NCBI GenBank assembly: GCA_934613645.1
Contig: CAKTTC010000010.1
Span: 1 to 64,000, forward strand
Length of the DNA: 64,000 nt
Direction: 5' to 3'
Source: an uncultured Opitutales bacterium
GTDB lineage: Bacteria > Verrucomicrobiota > Verrucomicrobiia > Opitutales > Intestinicryptomonadaceae
Numbering within the stretch: position 1 is the stretch's first letter; the number at the start of each line of letters is the position of its first letter. The notes below the pieces were generated by a model. That model worked only from the letters and a program-made list of their open reading frames with translations, made no database searches and was not told the origin of the DNA. The translations under genes and the position numbers were made by a program. Below are positions 51,153 to 58,996 of this stretch, one piece after another.

Positions 51153-51275
51153 AGTGATGCCCGAGAGCGTTTCTTTCGGCGGCTTTTAATAACCAACGGC
51201 GATTGAACAAAGTTCAATCGCCGCTATCTTAAAAATATAAAAACCGCCGCCGAAAGAAACGCGTCATCGCGCTTT
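51153..51275 (-). repeat. Type B nested palindrome B3 (inverted), entering the degT stop codon
   Basis: The arms GCGTTTCTTTCGGCGG (from 51167) and 51240-51262 pair with a 3-base excess CGG in the arm that is 5-prime on the minus strand, the same bulge position as B1 and B2. Inside lies CGGCGATTGAAC-AAA-GTTCAATCGCCG. The flank AAAAGCGCGATGA supplies the last codons and stop codon of the degT gene. The other flank reads TCTCGGGCATCACTTGG on the minus strand. Confidence 0.85.
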
Positions 51276-52442
51276 TGAAGCGAGGGTGAATACTTCGGAG
51301 ATGATACCGCATGCTTTGCGCATGTCGGCTTCGGTGATTGTCGGGTGGACAAGCAACATAAGCGACGTGTCCTTGAGCGCATAGGCGTTGGGGAGGTCTT
51401 GCGCCGACTTGTGCCAGCCCGCGTCCTTGAAACATTTTTCCTCCGAGATGTTCCAGCAAGTGCCCGAAAAACAGGGCACGCCGCGCGCGGAAATCTCCTT
51501 GGCTATCCTGTCTCTGTCCCAGCCGCTTTTGAGCATTTCGGGCTTTACAAAACAGTAGTATTTGTAGAAGGCGTGGACGATTCCTTCGGGGACTTCCGTC
51601 AGCCTTATGCACGGGAATTTTGCGAGAGTTTCGGAATAAATCGCGGCGTTGCGGTTGCGGATTGCCGTCCATTCGGGCAGCTTCTTATACCAGCGAATGC
51701 CGAGTGCCGCCTGCATTTCGGTCATGCGCCAGTTTGTGCCGAAACTTTCAATGAGCCAGCGGAAACCGTCGGGGTGCTTTCTGTTGAAAACGGCGTCGTA
51801 GCTTTTGCCGTGGTCTTTGTATTCCCACATTTTAAGCCACAATTCGGAGTTGTTTGTTGTGACCGCGCCGCCTTCGCCGCCGGTTGTTATGATTTTGTCC
51901 TGACAGTAGCTCCACGCGCCGACGTCGCCGATTGTGCCCACGGGACGCCCCTTGTATACCGCGCCGTGCGCCTGCGCGCAGTCTTCTATTACGAAAAGAT
52001 TGTGGCGTTTTGCAATGTCCAAAACGGCGTCCATATCGCAGGGGAAGCCCGCGTGGTGGACGGCAATGACGGCCTTTGTTTTGGGCGTGATTGCGCGCTC
52101 AATGGCTTCGGGCGAAATGTCCTGCGAGTTTAAATCGACATCTACAACAACGGGTTTTGCCCCGCGCATTACGACCGAACTTGCCGACGCCATAAACGTG
52201 CGGCATGTTGTTATAACCTCGTCGCCCTCCTTGATTCCCGCCGCTACCAGAGCCAATTCCAGAGCCAGCGAGCCGTTCGCTAGGGCTATTGCGTGCTTGC
52301 AGCCCAAACTTTCGCAGATTGTTTTTTCGAACTCCGCGTTTTTGTTCCCCGTCCAGCGGTTTATCTTGCCCGAGCGGAGAACCTCGGAAACGGCTTCGAT
52401 ATCGCCGTCGTCAAAAAAAGGCCATTTTTTAAAATTTTCCAT
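51264..52442 (-). CDS. DegT/DnrJ/EryC1-family sugar aminotransferase
   Basis: The 392-aa product is a PLP-dependent aminotransferase of the ArnB/DegT type, which installs amino groups on nucleotide-linked keto sugars for surface polysaccharides. The internal aldimine lysine is in SYCQDKIITTGGEGGAV near residue 180. Upstream are ANGSLALELALVAAGIKEGDEVI and VIEDCAQAHGAVYKG, both typical. The start at 52442 (MENFKKWPFF) is preferred over 52487. The gene is divergent from ugd across a short promoter interval, consistent with joint surface-sugar work. Its last codons lie in the flank of palindrome B3. Confidence 0.92.
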   Translation of the reverse strand: MENFKKWPFFDDGDIEAVSEVLRSGKINRWTGNKNAEFEKTICESLGCKHAIALANGSLALELALVAAGIKEGDEVITTCRTFMASASSVVMRGAKPVVVDVDLNSQDISPEAIERAITPKTKAVIAVHHAGFPCDMDAVLDIAKRHNLFVIEDCAQAHGAVYKGRPVGTIGDVGAWSYCQDKIITTGGEGGAVTTNNSELWLKMWEYKDHGKSYDAVFNRKHPDGFRWLIESFGTNWRMTEMQAALGIRWYKKLPEWTAIRNRNAAIYSETLAKFPCIRLTEVPEGIVHAFYKYYCFVKPEMLKSGWDRDRIAKEISARGVPCFSGTCWNISEEKCFKDAGWHKSAQDLPNAYALKDTSLMLLVHPTITEADMRKACGIISEVFTLASKAR

Positions 52443-52539
52443 AGTTATGCTTCCATTGTTGCGCGATATTTTCGCCCGTTTCGGCAAAAAGTCAAGCCTA
52501 ACGCGCGGGGCGGGCGGGCAAGTGGGAATCCGTTTTTTG

Positions 52540-52568
52540 TTGACAGTTGCGGGCGTTGCGGGCTAACT
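52540..52568 (+). promoter_or_regulatory. Candidate ugd promoter
   Basis: A perfect TTGACA at 52540-52545 and CTAACT 17 bases later, about 34 bases before the ATG at 52602. The minus-10 is weak. Confidence 0.4.
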
Positions 52569-52601
52569 GGCCTTCGATAAAAACATTCAGATTTTTCGGA
52601 A

Positions 52602-53912
52602 ATGAACATAGCAATAGTTGGAACGGGATACGTCGGATTGGTTACCGGCGCGTGCTTTGCCGAAATCGGCGTAAACGTTTACTGCATTGATATTGACGCA
52701 AAAAAAATAGAACGTCTGCAGCGCGGAGATATTCCGATTTACGAGCCGAACCTCGACACCCTTGTTCTCGACAACATAAAGAACGACCGCCTCCATTTTA
52801 CCACAGACCTCGCCTCTGTTCTGGACGATGTGGACATAGTTTTTTCCGCCGTCGGCACGCCGCCCGACGAAGACGGCAGCGCAGACCTCACCTACGTTTT
52901 GAACGTTGCGCGCACAATCGGCGCAAATATGAACAAATACGTGCTTGTGGTGACCAAGAGCACAGTCCCCGTGGGCACGAGCGAAAAAATCCGCGCCACA
53001 ATAAACGCGGAGTTGCAAAAGCGCGGCGTTTCCATTGAATTCGACGTTGCCTCCAACCCAGAATTCCTCAAAGAGGGTTCGGCAATAGAAGACTTTTCCA
53101 AGCCCGACCGCATAATAATCGGCGTCGATAACGAGCGTTCAAAAAAGCTGATGACCTCGCTCTACCGCCCGATTCTGCTCAACAATTTCCGCGCCATATT
53201 CATGGACATAGCCTCGGCGGAAATGGCGAAATACGCGGCAAACGCAATGCTTGCAACCAGAATTTCGTTTATGAACGACATCGCCAATTTGTGCGAAAAA
53301 CTCGGCGCAGACGTCGAAATGGTGCGCGAGGGAATCGGCAGCGACTCCCGCATAGGCTCGCGTTTCCTCCGCGCGGGCTGCGGCTACGGCGGCTCGTGCT
53401 TCCCCAAAGACGTAAAGGCTCTCATAAAAACCGCCGCCGACGCGGGCTGCGAGCTCGACGTTCTCAACGCCGTCGAACGCGTAAACAATTCGCAAAAACA
53501 CGTTTTGTTCAAAAAATTCAGCGACTTTTTCGGCGGCGAAGTCAGGGGGCGCAAAGTGGCTGTCTGGGGGCTTTCCTTCAAACCCGGCACCGACGACATG
53601 CGCGAGGCAACTTCCCTTGTGCTTATCGACGAACTCCTCGTCGCGGGTTGCGAAGTTTCCGCCTACGACCCCGTTGCAATGAACGAGTGCCGCCGCCGCC
53701 GCCCCCAAAGCCCGATACGCTACGCCAAAGATATTTACGACTGCTCGAAGGGCGCACAGGTAATTTTCCACGTTACCGAGTGGAAGGAATTTAGAATCCC
53801 GAACTGGAAGAAAATCAAGGCTTCTATGGCTGAAAATCCCGTCCTAATCGACGGCAGAAATACGTTTTCGCCGTCGGAGCTTTGCGGCATAAAATATATG
53901 CGCATCGGTTAG
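52602..53912 (+). CDS. ugd: UDP-glucose 6-dehydrogenase
   Basis: The 436-aa product oxidises UDP-glucose to UDP-glucuronate with two NAD, giving precursors for capsule and exopolysaccharide. The N-terminal NAD fold opens with MNIAIVGTGYVGLVTGACFA. VTKSTVPVGTSEKI and ASNPEFLKEGSAIEDF are intact, the catalytic cysteine is in AGCGYGGSCFPKD near residue 264, and the C-terminal domain has VWGLSFKPGTDDMREA. UDP-N-acetyl-mannosamine dehydrogenases are related, but the sequence details favour Ugd. It is divergent from the DegT aminotransferase. Confidence 0.95.
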   Translation: MNIAIVGTGYVGLVTGACFAEIGVNVYCIDIDAKKIERLQRGDIPIYEPNLDTLVLDNIKNDRLHFTTDLASVLDDVDIVFSAVGTPPDEDGSADLTYVLNVARTIGANMNKYVLVVTKSTVPVGTSEKIRATINAELQKRGVSIEFDVASNPEFLKEGSAIEDFSKPDRIIIGVDNERSKKLMTSLYRPILLNNFRAIFMDIASAEMAKYAANAMLATRISFMNDIANLCEKLGADVEMVREGIGSDSRIGSRFLRAGCGYGGSCFPKDVKALIKTAADAGCELDVLNAVERVNNSQKHVLFKKFSDFFGGEVRGRKVAVWGLSFKPGTDDMREATSLVLIDELLVAGCEVSAYDPVAMNECRRRRPQSPIRYAKDIYDCSKGAQVIFHVTEWKEFRIPNWKKIKASMAENPVLIDGRNTFSPSELCGIKYMRIG

Positions 53913-54024
53913 GCGGCAGGCGGGCGTGCCGAGTGCGCACCCGCCTCGGTTTCCGCCGCGCTGCGGGGAATTTCGCAGCTTCCCGCAAGACCGTGTTTTG
54001 CCCGTGCGAATGCGTTCGGGGCTT

Positions 54025-54050
54025 TTCCTCCGCGGCGAGGGGCTTTTTTT
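54025..54050 (+). terminator. Possible terminator between ugd and the TolB-like gene
   Basis: TTCCTC-CGCGGC-GAGGGG (two G-T pairs) is followed by CTTTTTTT. It is moderate in strength. Confidence 0.4.
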
Positions 54051-54121
54051 GAGGACGTTTGCGCGTTTTGTCAAAAAAATGGTTGAAATATAGGCGCGAT
54101 GTGAAATGATTGGCGGCGAGT

Positions 54122-55318
54122 ATGAGTAGTAGAATATTTTCCGCTTTTTTGCTTTTTATTTCGGGCGCACTTTTTGTGTCGGCCCAAGACATCAACATAA
54201 CTGTCGAGGGCGACGCCGAACACTCAAACGTTCCCGTTTACCGCGTCGCTATTAAGTCGGCGGACGCCGCGCTGAAAAATCTTGCAACGCGCGCGTTTTC
54301 GCTCCACGGAAGCTACATTTTAGTCCCCGAATCAAAGGCGCAGTTCGTTTTCGACTTTTCGCCCGCAGGCAACAACGCCGTGCGCGTTTCGATAAGGGGT
54401 TCGGGTTCGCTCGAGCGCGTCGTGGGCGGCTCAAACCAAGTAAACGCCCTCATGAAAGCGTGCGATTTCGCCGTGGAAAAAACGCTGCGCAAGCGCGGAT
54501 TCTTCGCGGGCAAACTCGCGTTCTCGTATTCGCGCGCGGGCGGAAAAACTTCGGAAATAGCCGTTTCCGATATGGTTTTCAAGCACATCAGGGTAATCAC
54601 CAAAGACAAGTCAGACTCCCTCTGGCCGCACTTTTCGCCCGACGGCTCCAAAATCGCCTACACGGGCTACTACAGGGCGGGGCTTATGGACTTGTTTCTG
54701 ATTGACCTGAACACAAACACCCGCAAAACGCTCGCCGCCTACAAGGGCAGCAACTGCGGCGGGGCGTTCTCGCCCGACGGTTCGCGCATGGCGATGGTTT
54801 TGACCACTTCGGGCAACGCAGAAGTTTGGGTGGGCAATTCGCAGGGCAGGGGGCTTAGGCGCATAACGCGCACTTCGGCAACGGAAAGCTCGGCAAGCTT
54901 TTCGCCCGACGGCTCGAAACTCGTTTTCGCAAGCGATATGCGCGGGTATCCGCAAATCTACACAATGCCCGCAAACGGCGGCAGAATGCAGGTTGTAAAC
55001 GCGCGCCTTAGCAAATACTGCTCAGAACCCGACTGGAACTGGACAAACCCCGAACTTATCGTCTTCACGATAGCGCAGGGCAAGGGCTTTCAGGTGGCGA
55101 CATACAATTTCCTCACGCGTCAGGCGAAAGTAGTCAGCCGCGGGGCGAGCACCTCGGGCGCAAAATGGCTCAGCGACGGCCGCCACATAGTCTGCCAGAA
55201 ATCGTTCGGCAAAACGCGCCGCCTGTATGTTATAGACACCGAAACAGGCAGGCAGACGCCGCTTCATTCGGCAACGCTCGGTTCGCTTTCCGACCCCGAT
55301 TTCGTATACGCAAAATAG
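54122..55318 (+). CDS. TolB-like beta-propeller periplasmic protein
   Basis: The 398-aa product has a signal peptide (RIFSAFLLFISGALFVSAQ), an N-terminal alpha/beta domain (about residues 22-150) like that of TolB, and repeated propeller blades each with an SPDGSKIAY-type motif: HFSPDGSKIAYTG, AFSPDGSRMAMVL, SFSPDGSKLVFAS and KWLSDGRHIVCQ. TolB works with Pal in the envelope-spanning Tol system. No pal, tolA, tolQ or tolR gene is adjacent, so the call is TolB-like rather than TolB. The ATG at 54122 is chosen over the TTG at 54110. thrH starts nine bases after its stop. Confidence 0.85.
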   Translation: MSSRIFSAFLLFISGALFVSAQDINITVEGDAEHSNVPVYRVAIKSADAALKNLATRAFSLHGSYILVPESKAQFVFDFSPAGNNAVRVSIRGSGSLERVVGGSNQVNALMKACDFAVEKTLRKRGFFAGKLAFSYSRAGGKTSEIAVSDMVFKHIRVITKDKSDSLWPHFSPDGSKIAYTGYYRAGLMDLFLIDLNTNTRKTLAAYKGSNCGGAFSPDGSRMAMVLTTSGNAEVWVGNSQGRGLRRITRTSATESSASFSPDGSKLVFASDMRGYPQIYTMPANGGRMQVVNARLSKYCSEPDWNWTNPELIVFTIAQGKGFQVATYNFLTRQAKVVSRGASTSGAKWLSDGRHIVCQKSFGKTRRLYVIDTETGRQTPLHSATLGSLSDPDFVYAK

Positions 55319-55327
55319 CCCCGAACT

Positions 55328-55933
55328 ATGAATATTGTAACACTCGACTTGGAAGGGGTTTTGATTCCCGAAATCTGGATAGCCTTCGCGGAGGCGTCGG
55401 GTATTCCCGAGCTTCGCAGAACAACGCGCGACGAGCCCGACTACGACAAGCTTATGCGCTATCGGCTCGACATTCTCTCGAAACGCGGAATAAAGCTTGC
55501 CGACATTCAGAACGTAATTGCAGCGCTCGAGCCGCTCGAGGGCGCGCGCGAGTTCATGCAGTGGCTTATGTCGAAGACCCGCGCGGTGATTCTTTCCGAC
55601 ACCTTTGAGGAATTCGCCCGCCCGCTCATGGCAAAACTCGGCAACCCGACCCTCTTCTGCCACGACCTGCAGGTAGATTCAAACGGCTTTGTTTCGGGCT
55701 ATAATCTCCGCATAGCCGACCAGAAGAAAAAAACCGTAGAGGCGTTCAAGGCTCTCAATTTCAAAGTAATCTCCACGGGCGATTCCTACAACGACCTTTC
55801 CATGTTGCGCGCGGCAAACAGGGCGGTAATGTTCCGCCCCACCCAAAAGTTCGCCGCGGAAAATCCCGACTTGGAGGTTGCGCAAAATTACGCACAATTA
55901 AAAGACGCCTTTGAGCGTTTTATGGCCGAATAA
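55328..55933 (+). CDS. thrH: ThrH phosphoserine phosphatase / homoserine phosphotransferase
   Basis: The 201-aa HAD-superfamily protein matches ThrH, which dephosphorylates phosphoserine and can move the phosphate to homoserine. The nucleophile motif is VTLDLEGVLIPEIW (the DLEG form typical of ThrH), motif II is VILSDTFEEF, and motif III/IV is STGDSYNDLSML near residue 155. RYRLDILSKRGIKL in the cap is also characteristic. It starts the tight run thrH-purM-ychF-resB-ccsA, whose members are otherwise unrelated. Confidence 0.93.
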   Translation: MNIVTLDLEGVLIPEIWIAFAEASGIPELRRTTRDEPDYDKLMRYRLDILSKRGIKLADIQNVIAALEPLEGAREFMQWLMSKTRAVILSDTFEEFARPLMAKLGNPTLFCHDLQVDSNGFVSGYNLRIADQKKKTVEAFKALNFKVISTGDSYNDLSMLRAANRAVMFRPTQKFAAENPDLEVAQNYAQLKDAFERFMAE

Positions 55934-55951
55934 AATTTAACGGATAAAAAT

Positions 55952-57163
55952 ATGGCTAAAATGGCTAAGAAAATCGAAACGGGTCGATATGCCGCGCGCG
56001 GCGTTTCGGCGGGAAAAGAGGAAGTCCACGCGGCTGTTGACAAGCTCGATCAGGGCGTGTTCAAGGGCGCGTTTTGCAAAATCACGAAGGATTTTCTCAC
56101 GGGCGACAAAAACAAGTGCAACGTAATCCACTCCGACGGAAGCGGCACAAAGTCGATAATCGCCTACCTTCACTTCAAAGAAACCGGCGACGCCTCCGTC
56201 TTCAGGGGAATTTCGCAGGACTCAATCGTCATGAATATAGACGACCTGCTTTGCATAGGCGCGGCGGAACGCATACTCATTTCCAACACGGTAAACAGAA
56301 ACGCCAAGAATTTTACGGGTGCGGCTCTTGCGCAGCTGATTTTGGGCGCGGAAGACTTCCTTGCAAAGCTCCGCAAATTGGGCGTGGGCGTATACTCGGG
56401 CGGCGGCGAAACGGCCGACGTGGGCGACCTCACGGGTGCGGTTGTAGTCGACAGCTGCGCGGTTGCGGTTATGCAGCGCAAAAACGTAATCTCGGGCGCG
56501 GGAATCAAGGCGGGGCTTTCCATTGTGGGGCTTTCCTCGGCGGGCAGGGCTACGTATGAGGACTTCGAAAACAGCGGCATAGGCTCGAACGGGCTTACGA
56601 GCGCGCGCCACGATATGCTTTCGTCGTATTACCGCAAAAAATATCCCGAAACGTTCGACCCCAACACCGACAAAAAATTCGTCTACTGCGGGCCGTTCAA
56701 ATTGGAAGACAAGCTTGAAGGCTCTAAAATGACTGTCGGGCAGGCGTTGCTTTCGCCCACGCGCACATACGCGCCCGTGATAATGAAGATAATCAAAAAA
56801 TATCCCGATTTGATAAAAGGGCTCGTGCACTGCTCGGGCGGCGGGCAGACAAAATGCCTGCGCTTCGGAAAAGGCGTGCACTTCGTAAAGGACAACCTCC
56901 TCCCCGTTCCCCCCATTTTCAAAACCATTCAGAAGGCGAGCAAAACTACCGACAAGGAAATGTTCGAAGTCTACAATATGGGACACCGAATGGAGGTTTA
57001 CTGCAAGCCCGCCGACGCCGCAAAGGTTGTGGCGGTTGCAAAGAGCTTCGGTATCGACGCCGCGGTTGTCGGCAGGACTGAGAAATCCAAACGCGCCGAC
57101 GGCAAAAACCACGTTACGATAGTCCACGATTCCAAAACAATCGAATACGGGCCAAGAGATTAG
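55952..57163 (+). CDS. purM: Phosphoribosylformylglycinamidine cyclo-ligase (PurM, Bacteroidetes-type)
   Basis: The 403-aa product is an AIR synthase-fold enzyme that closes the imidazole ring in purine synthesis. It resembles the longer Bacteroidetes/PVC form rather than the 345-aa enterobacterial form. The N terminus is RYAARGVSAGKEEVHAAV, followed by SDGSGTKSIIAYLHFKETGD, MNIDDLLCIGAAERIL, and the ATP-site glycine loop GGGETADVGDLTG near residue 150. The C-terminal half has GLVHCSGGGQTKCLRF. It lies 18 bases after thrH and 8 before ychF. The alternative, another AIR synthase-related enzyme, is less likely. Confidence 0.88.
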   Translation: MAKMAKKIETGRYAARGVSAGKEEVHAAVDKLDQGVFKGAFCKITKDFLTGDKNKCNVIHSDGSGTKSIIAYLHFKETGDASVFRGISQDSIVMNIDDLLCIGAAERILISNTVNRNAKNFTGAALAQLILGAEDFLAKLRKLGVGVYSGGGETADVGDLTGAVVVDSCAVAVMQRKNVISGAGIKAGLSIVGLSSAGRATYEDFENSGIGSNGLTSARHDMLSSYYRKKYPETFDPNTDKKFVYCGPFKLEDKLEGSKMTVGQALLSPTRTYAPVIMKIIKKYPDLIKGLVHCSGGGQTKCLRFGKGVHFVKDNLLPVPPIFKTIQKASKTTDKEMFEVYNMGHRMEVYCKPADAAKVVAVAKSFGIDAAVVGRTEKSKRADGKNHVTIVHDSKTIEYGPRD

Positions 57164-57171
57164 GAGTATTT

Positions 57172-58269
57172 ATGCTGAAAGCAGGTATTGTAGGCTTGCC
57201 GAACGTCGGCAAGAGCACGCTGTTCAACGCGCTTACGCGCTCGCGCAAGGCGGAGGCGGCAAACTATCCGTTCTGCACGATTGAGCCGAACGTAGGCGTT
57301 GTGGAAGTTCCCGACGCCCGCTTGGCGGTTCTGGCGGACATAGCAAAAACGCAGAAAATAGTGCCCGCCGCAGTCGAGTTTGTTGACATTGCAGGCCTTG
57401 TCGCGGGCGCGAGCAAGGGCGAGGGCTTGGGCAACAAATTCCTTGCAAACATCAGGGAAGTAGACGCCGTTGTAGAGGTTGTCCGCTGCTTTGACGACGA
57501 CGACATTCTCCACAGCATGGGCAGCGTAGACCCCATTCGCGACATCGACGTAATAACTACGGAGCTTATCCTAAGCGATATCCAAAGCTGCGAAAAACAG
57601 CTTGAAAATAACCGCCGCAAGGCGAAGGGAATGGACAAGGACGCAATCAAGAACGTCGAGCTGCTCGAACGCGTTCTGGAACACCTCAACAAGAACAAGC
57701 CCGCCACAACGCTTGAGGTTTCGGACGAGGACGCCGACAGGCTAAAGTCCTACTTCATGCTGACTTCCAAGCCCGTAATCTACGCGTGCAACGTTTCCGA
57801 AAACGACATCGCCTCGGGCAACGACTACGTCAAAAAAGTGGCGGACTTCGCCAAAAAGGAGCACAACGCCTCAACTTGCATAATCTGCGCGCGTTTGGAG
57901 GAAGAGCTTTCTTCGCTCTCTCCCGAAGAGGCTGCGGAATACCTGAAAGAATTGGGCGTTGAAGACAGCGGCGTGTCTGCGCTTATCCGCAACACCTACA
58001 GCCTGCTCGGGCTGGCGAGCTATTTTACGGCGGGCGAGCCCGAAGTCCGCGCGTGGACGTTCAAACGCGGAATGACCGCCCCGCAGTGTGCGGGCGTGAT
58101 ACATACCGACTTCGAAAAGGGCTTCATTAAAGCGGAGGTCGTTTCTTACGATGACCTTGTAAAGGCGGGCAGCGTGGCGCACGCGCGCGAAGCGGGCAAA
58201 TACAGGCTTGAGGGCAAGGAATACGTCTTCCAAGACGGCGACGTTGCTTTGTTTAGATTCAATGTTTAA
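57172..58269 (+). CDS. ychF: Ribosome-binding ATPase YchF
   Basis: The 365-aa Obg-related P-loop protein hydrolyses ATP rather than GTP in known members and binds ribosomes, with links to stress. The P-loop is GLPNVGKST, and G2/G3 are ANYPFCTIEPNVG and DIAGLVAGASKGEGLG. The ATP-specific version of G4 is near CNVSEND (NVxE in place of NKxD). The C terminus has the TGS-like domain PEVRAWTFKRGMTAPQCAGV and IHTDFEKGFIKAEVV. It overlaps resB by 8 bases. Confidence 0.96.
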   Translation: MLKAGIVGLPNVGKSTLFNALTRSRKAEAANYPFCTIEPNVGVVEVPDARLAVLADIAKTQKIVPAAVEFVDIAGLVAGASKGEGLGNKFLANIREVDAVVEVVRCFDDDDILHSMGSVDPIRDIDVITTELILSDIQSCEKQLENNRRKAKGMDKDAIKNVELLERVLEHLNKNKPATTLEVSDEDADRLKSYFMLTSKPVIYACNVSENDIASGNDYVKKVADFAKKEHNASTCIICARLEEELSSLSPEEAAEYLKELGVEDSGVSALIRNTYSLLGLASYFTAGEPEVRAWTFKRGMTAPQCAGVIHTDFEKGFIKAEVVSYDDLVKAGSVAHAREAGKYRLEGKEYVFQDGDVALFRFNV

Positions 58270-58996
58270 AAAAATTCGGGAGTCGGCGGATAATTGGCTG
58301 GCCTCGCCGCGCTTGACGGTGGGGCTGCTGTTTTATTCCGTCGTTCTCGTTTTCGTGGCAACGCTTGCGCAGCGACAGATGGGCGTTGAGCGCGCTGCCT
58401 CAGTTTTTTTTGAAAGCTTTTTCGTGTTCGAGCCTTTCGGCGTGCCTATGCTCGGCGGCGTGGCGGTCGGGGTTTTGGCGGTTGTTAACATCGTGTTCAG
58501 CTCGCTTAAATATATGTCGTTCGGCGTGGCGGGCTTCGGCTCTTCGATAATCCACAGCGCGCTTGTTCTGCTGATTGTTTCGGGCGCGCTCCAGTATTTT
58601 ATGCGCGAAGAGGGCACAATGACAGCCGCCGAGGGCGTGCCGACTTCCGCGGTTGTTATGCGCAACGGCAAAACGCGAATGCTGCCGTTTTCCGTAAAAC
58701 TTCTGAAGTTTACAAAGACCGACTGGCAAGGCAGCGACATTCCCAAAAACTTTTCAAGCGACGTGGTTTTCGTCCACAACAACACTTCCACAGAGGCGGT
58801 CGTGCAGATGAACGCGCCCGTTTCGTTCAACGGTTGGACGTTCTACCAGACTTCCTATTCGCTCGGCGGGGTGCCGCGCAGCGTGTTCACGGTGGTGAAA
58901 AACCCCGCGCGGACGCTTCCGTGGCTGGCGTCGGGGGCGGTGTTTGCGGGAATGCTGTTCACGTTCGCGTCGAAACGCTTTACACAAAAAATATGA
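58262..58996 (+). CDS. resB: ResB-like cytochrome c biogenesis protein (short)
   Basis: The 244-aa product has N-terminal transmembrane helices (ASPRLTVGLLFYSVVLVFVAT and a second and third helix near residues 60-115), a small extracytoplasmic domain, and a C-terminal helix followed by a basic tail. The sequence NAPVSFNGWTFYQTSYSLGG is the ResB/Ccs1 hallmark. ResB with CcsA carries haem to apocytochromes c in system II. Typical ResB is 450-550 aa, so this is a compact version. Its stop overlaps the ccsA start (ATGA). Confidence 0.85.
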   Translation: MFKKIRESADNWLASPRLTVGLLFYSVVLVFVATLAQRQMGVERAASVFFESFFVFEPFGVPMLGGVAVGVLAVVNIVFSSLKYMSFGVAGFGSSIIHSALVLLIVSGALQYFMREEGTMTAAEGVPTSAVVMRNGKTRMLPFSVKLLKFTKTDWQGSDIPKNFSSDVVFVHNNTSTEAVVQMNAPVSFNGWTFYQTSYSLGGVPRSVFTVVKNPARTLPWLASGAVFAGMLFTFASKRFTQKI

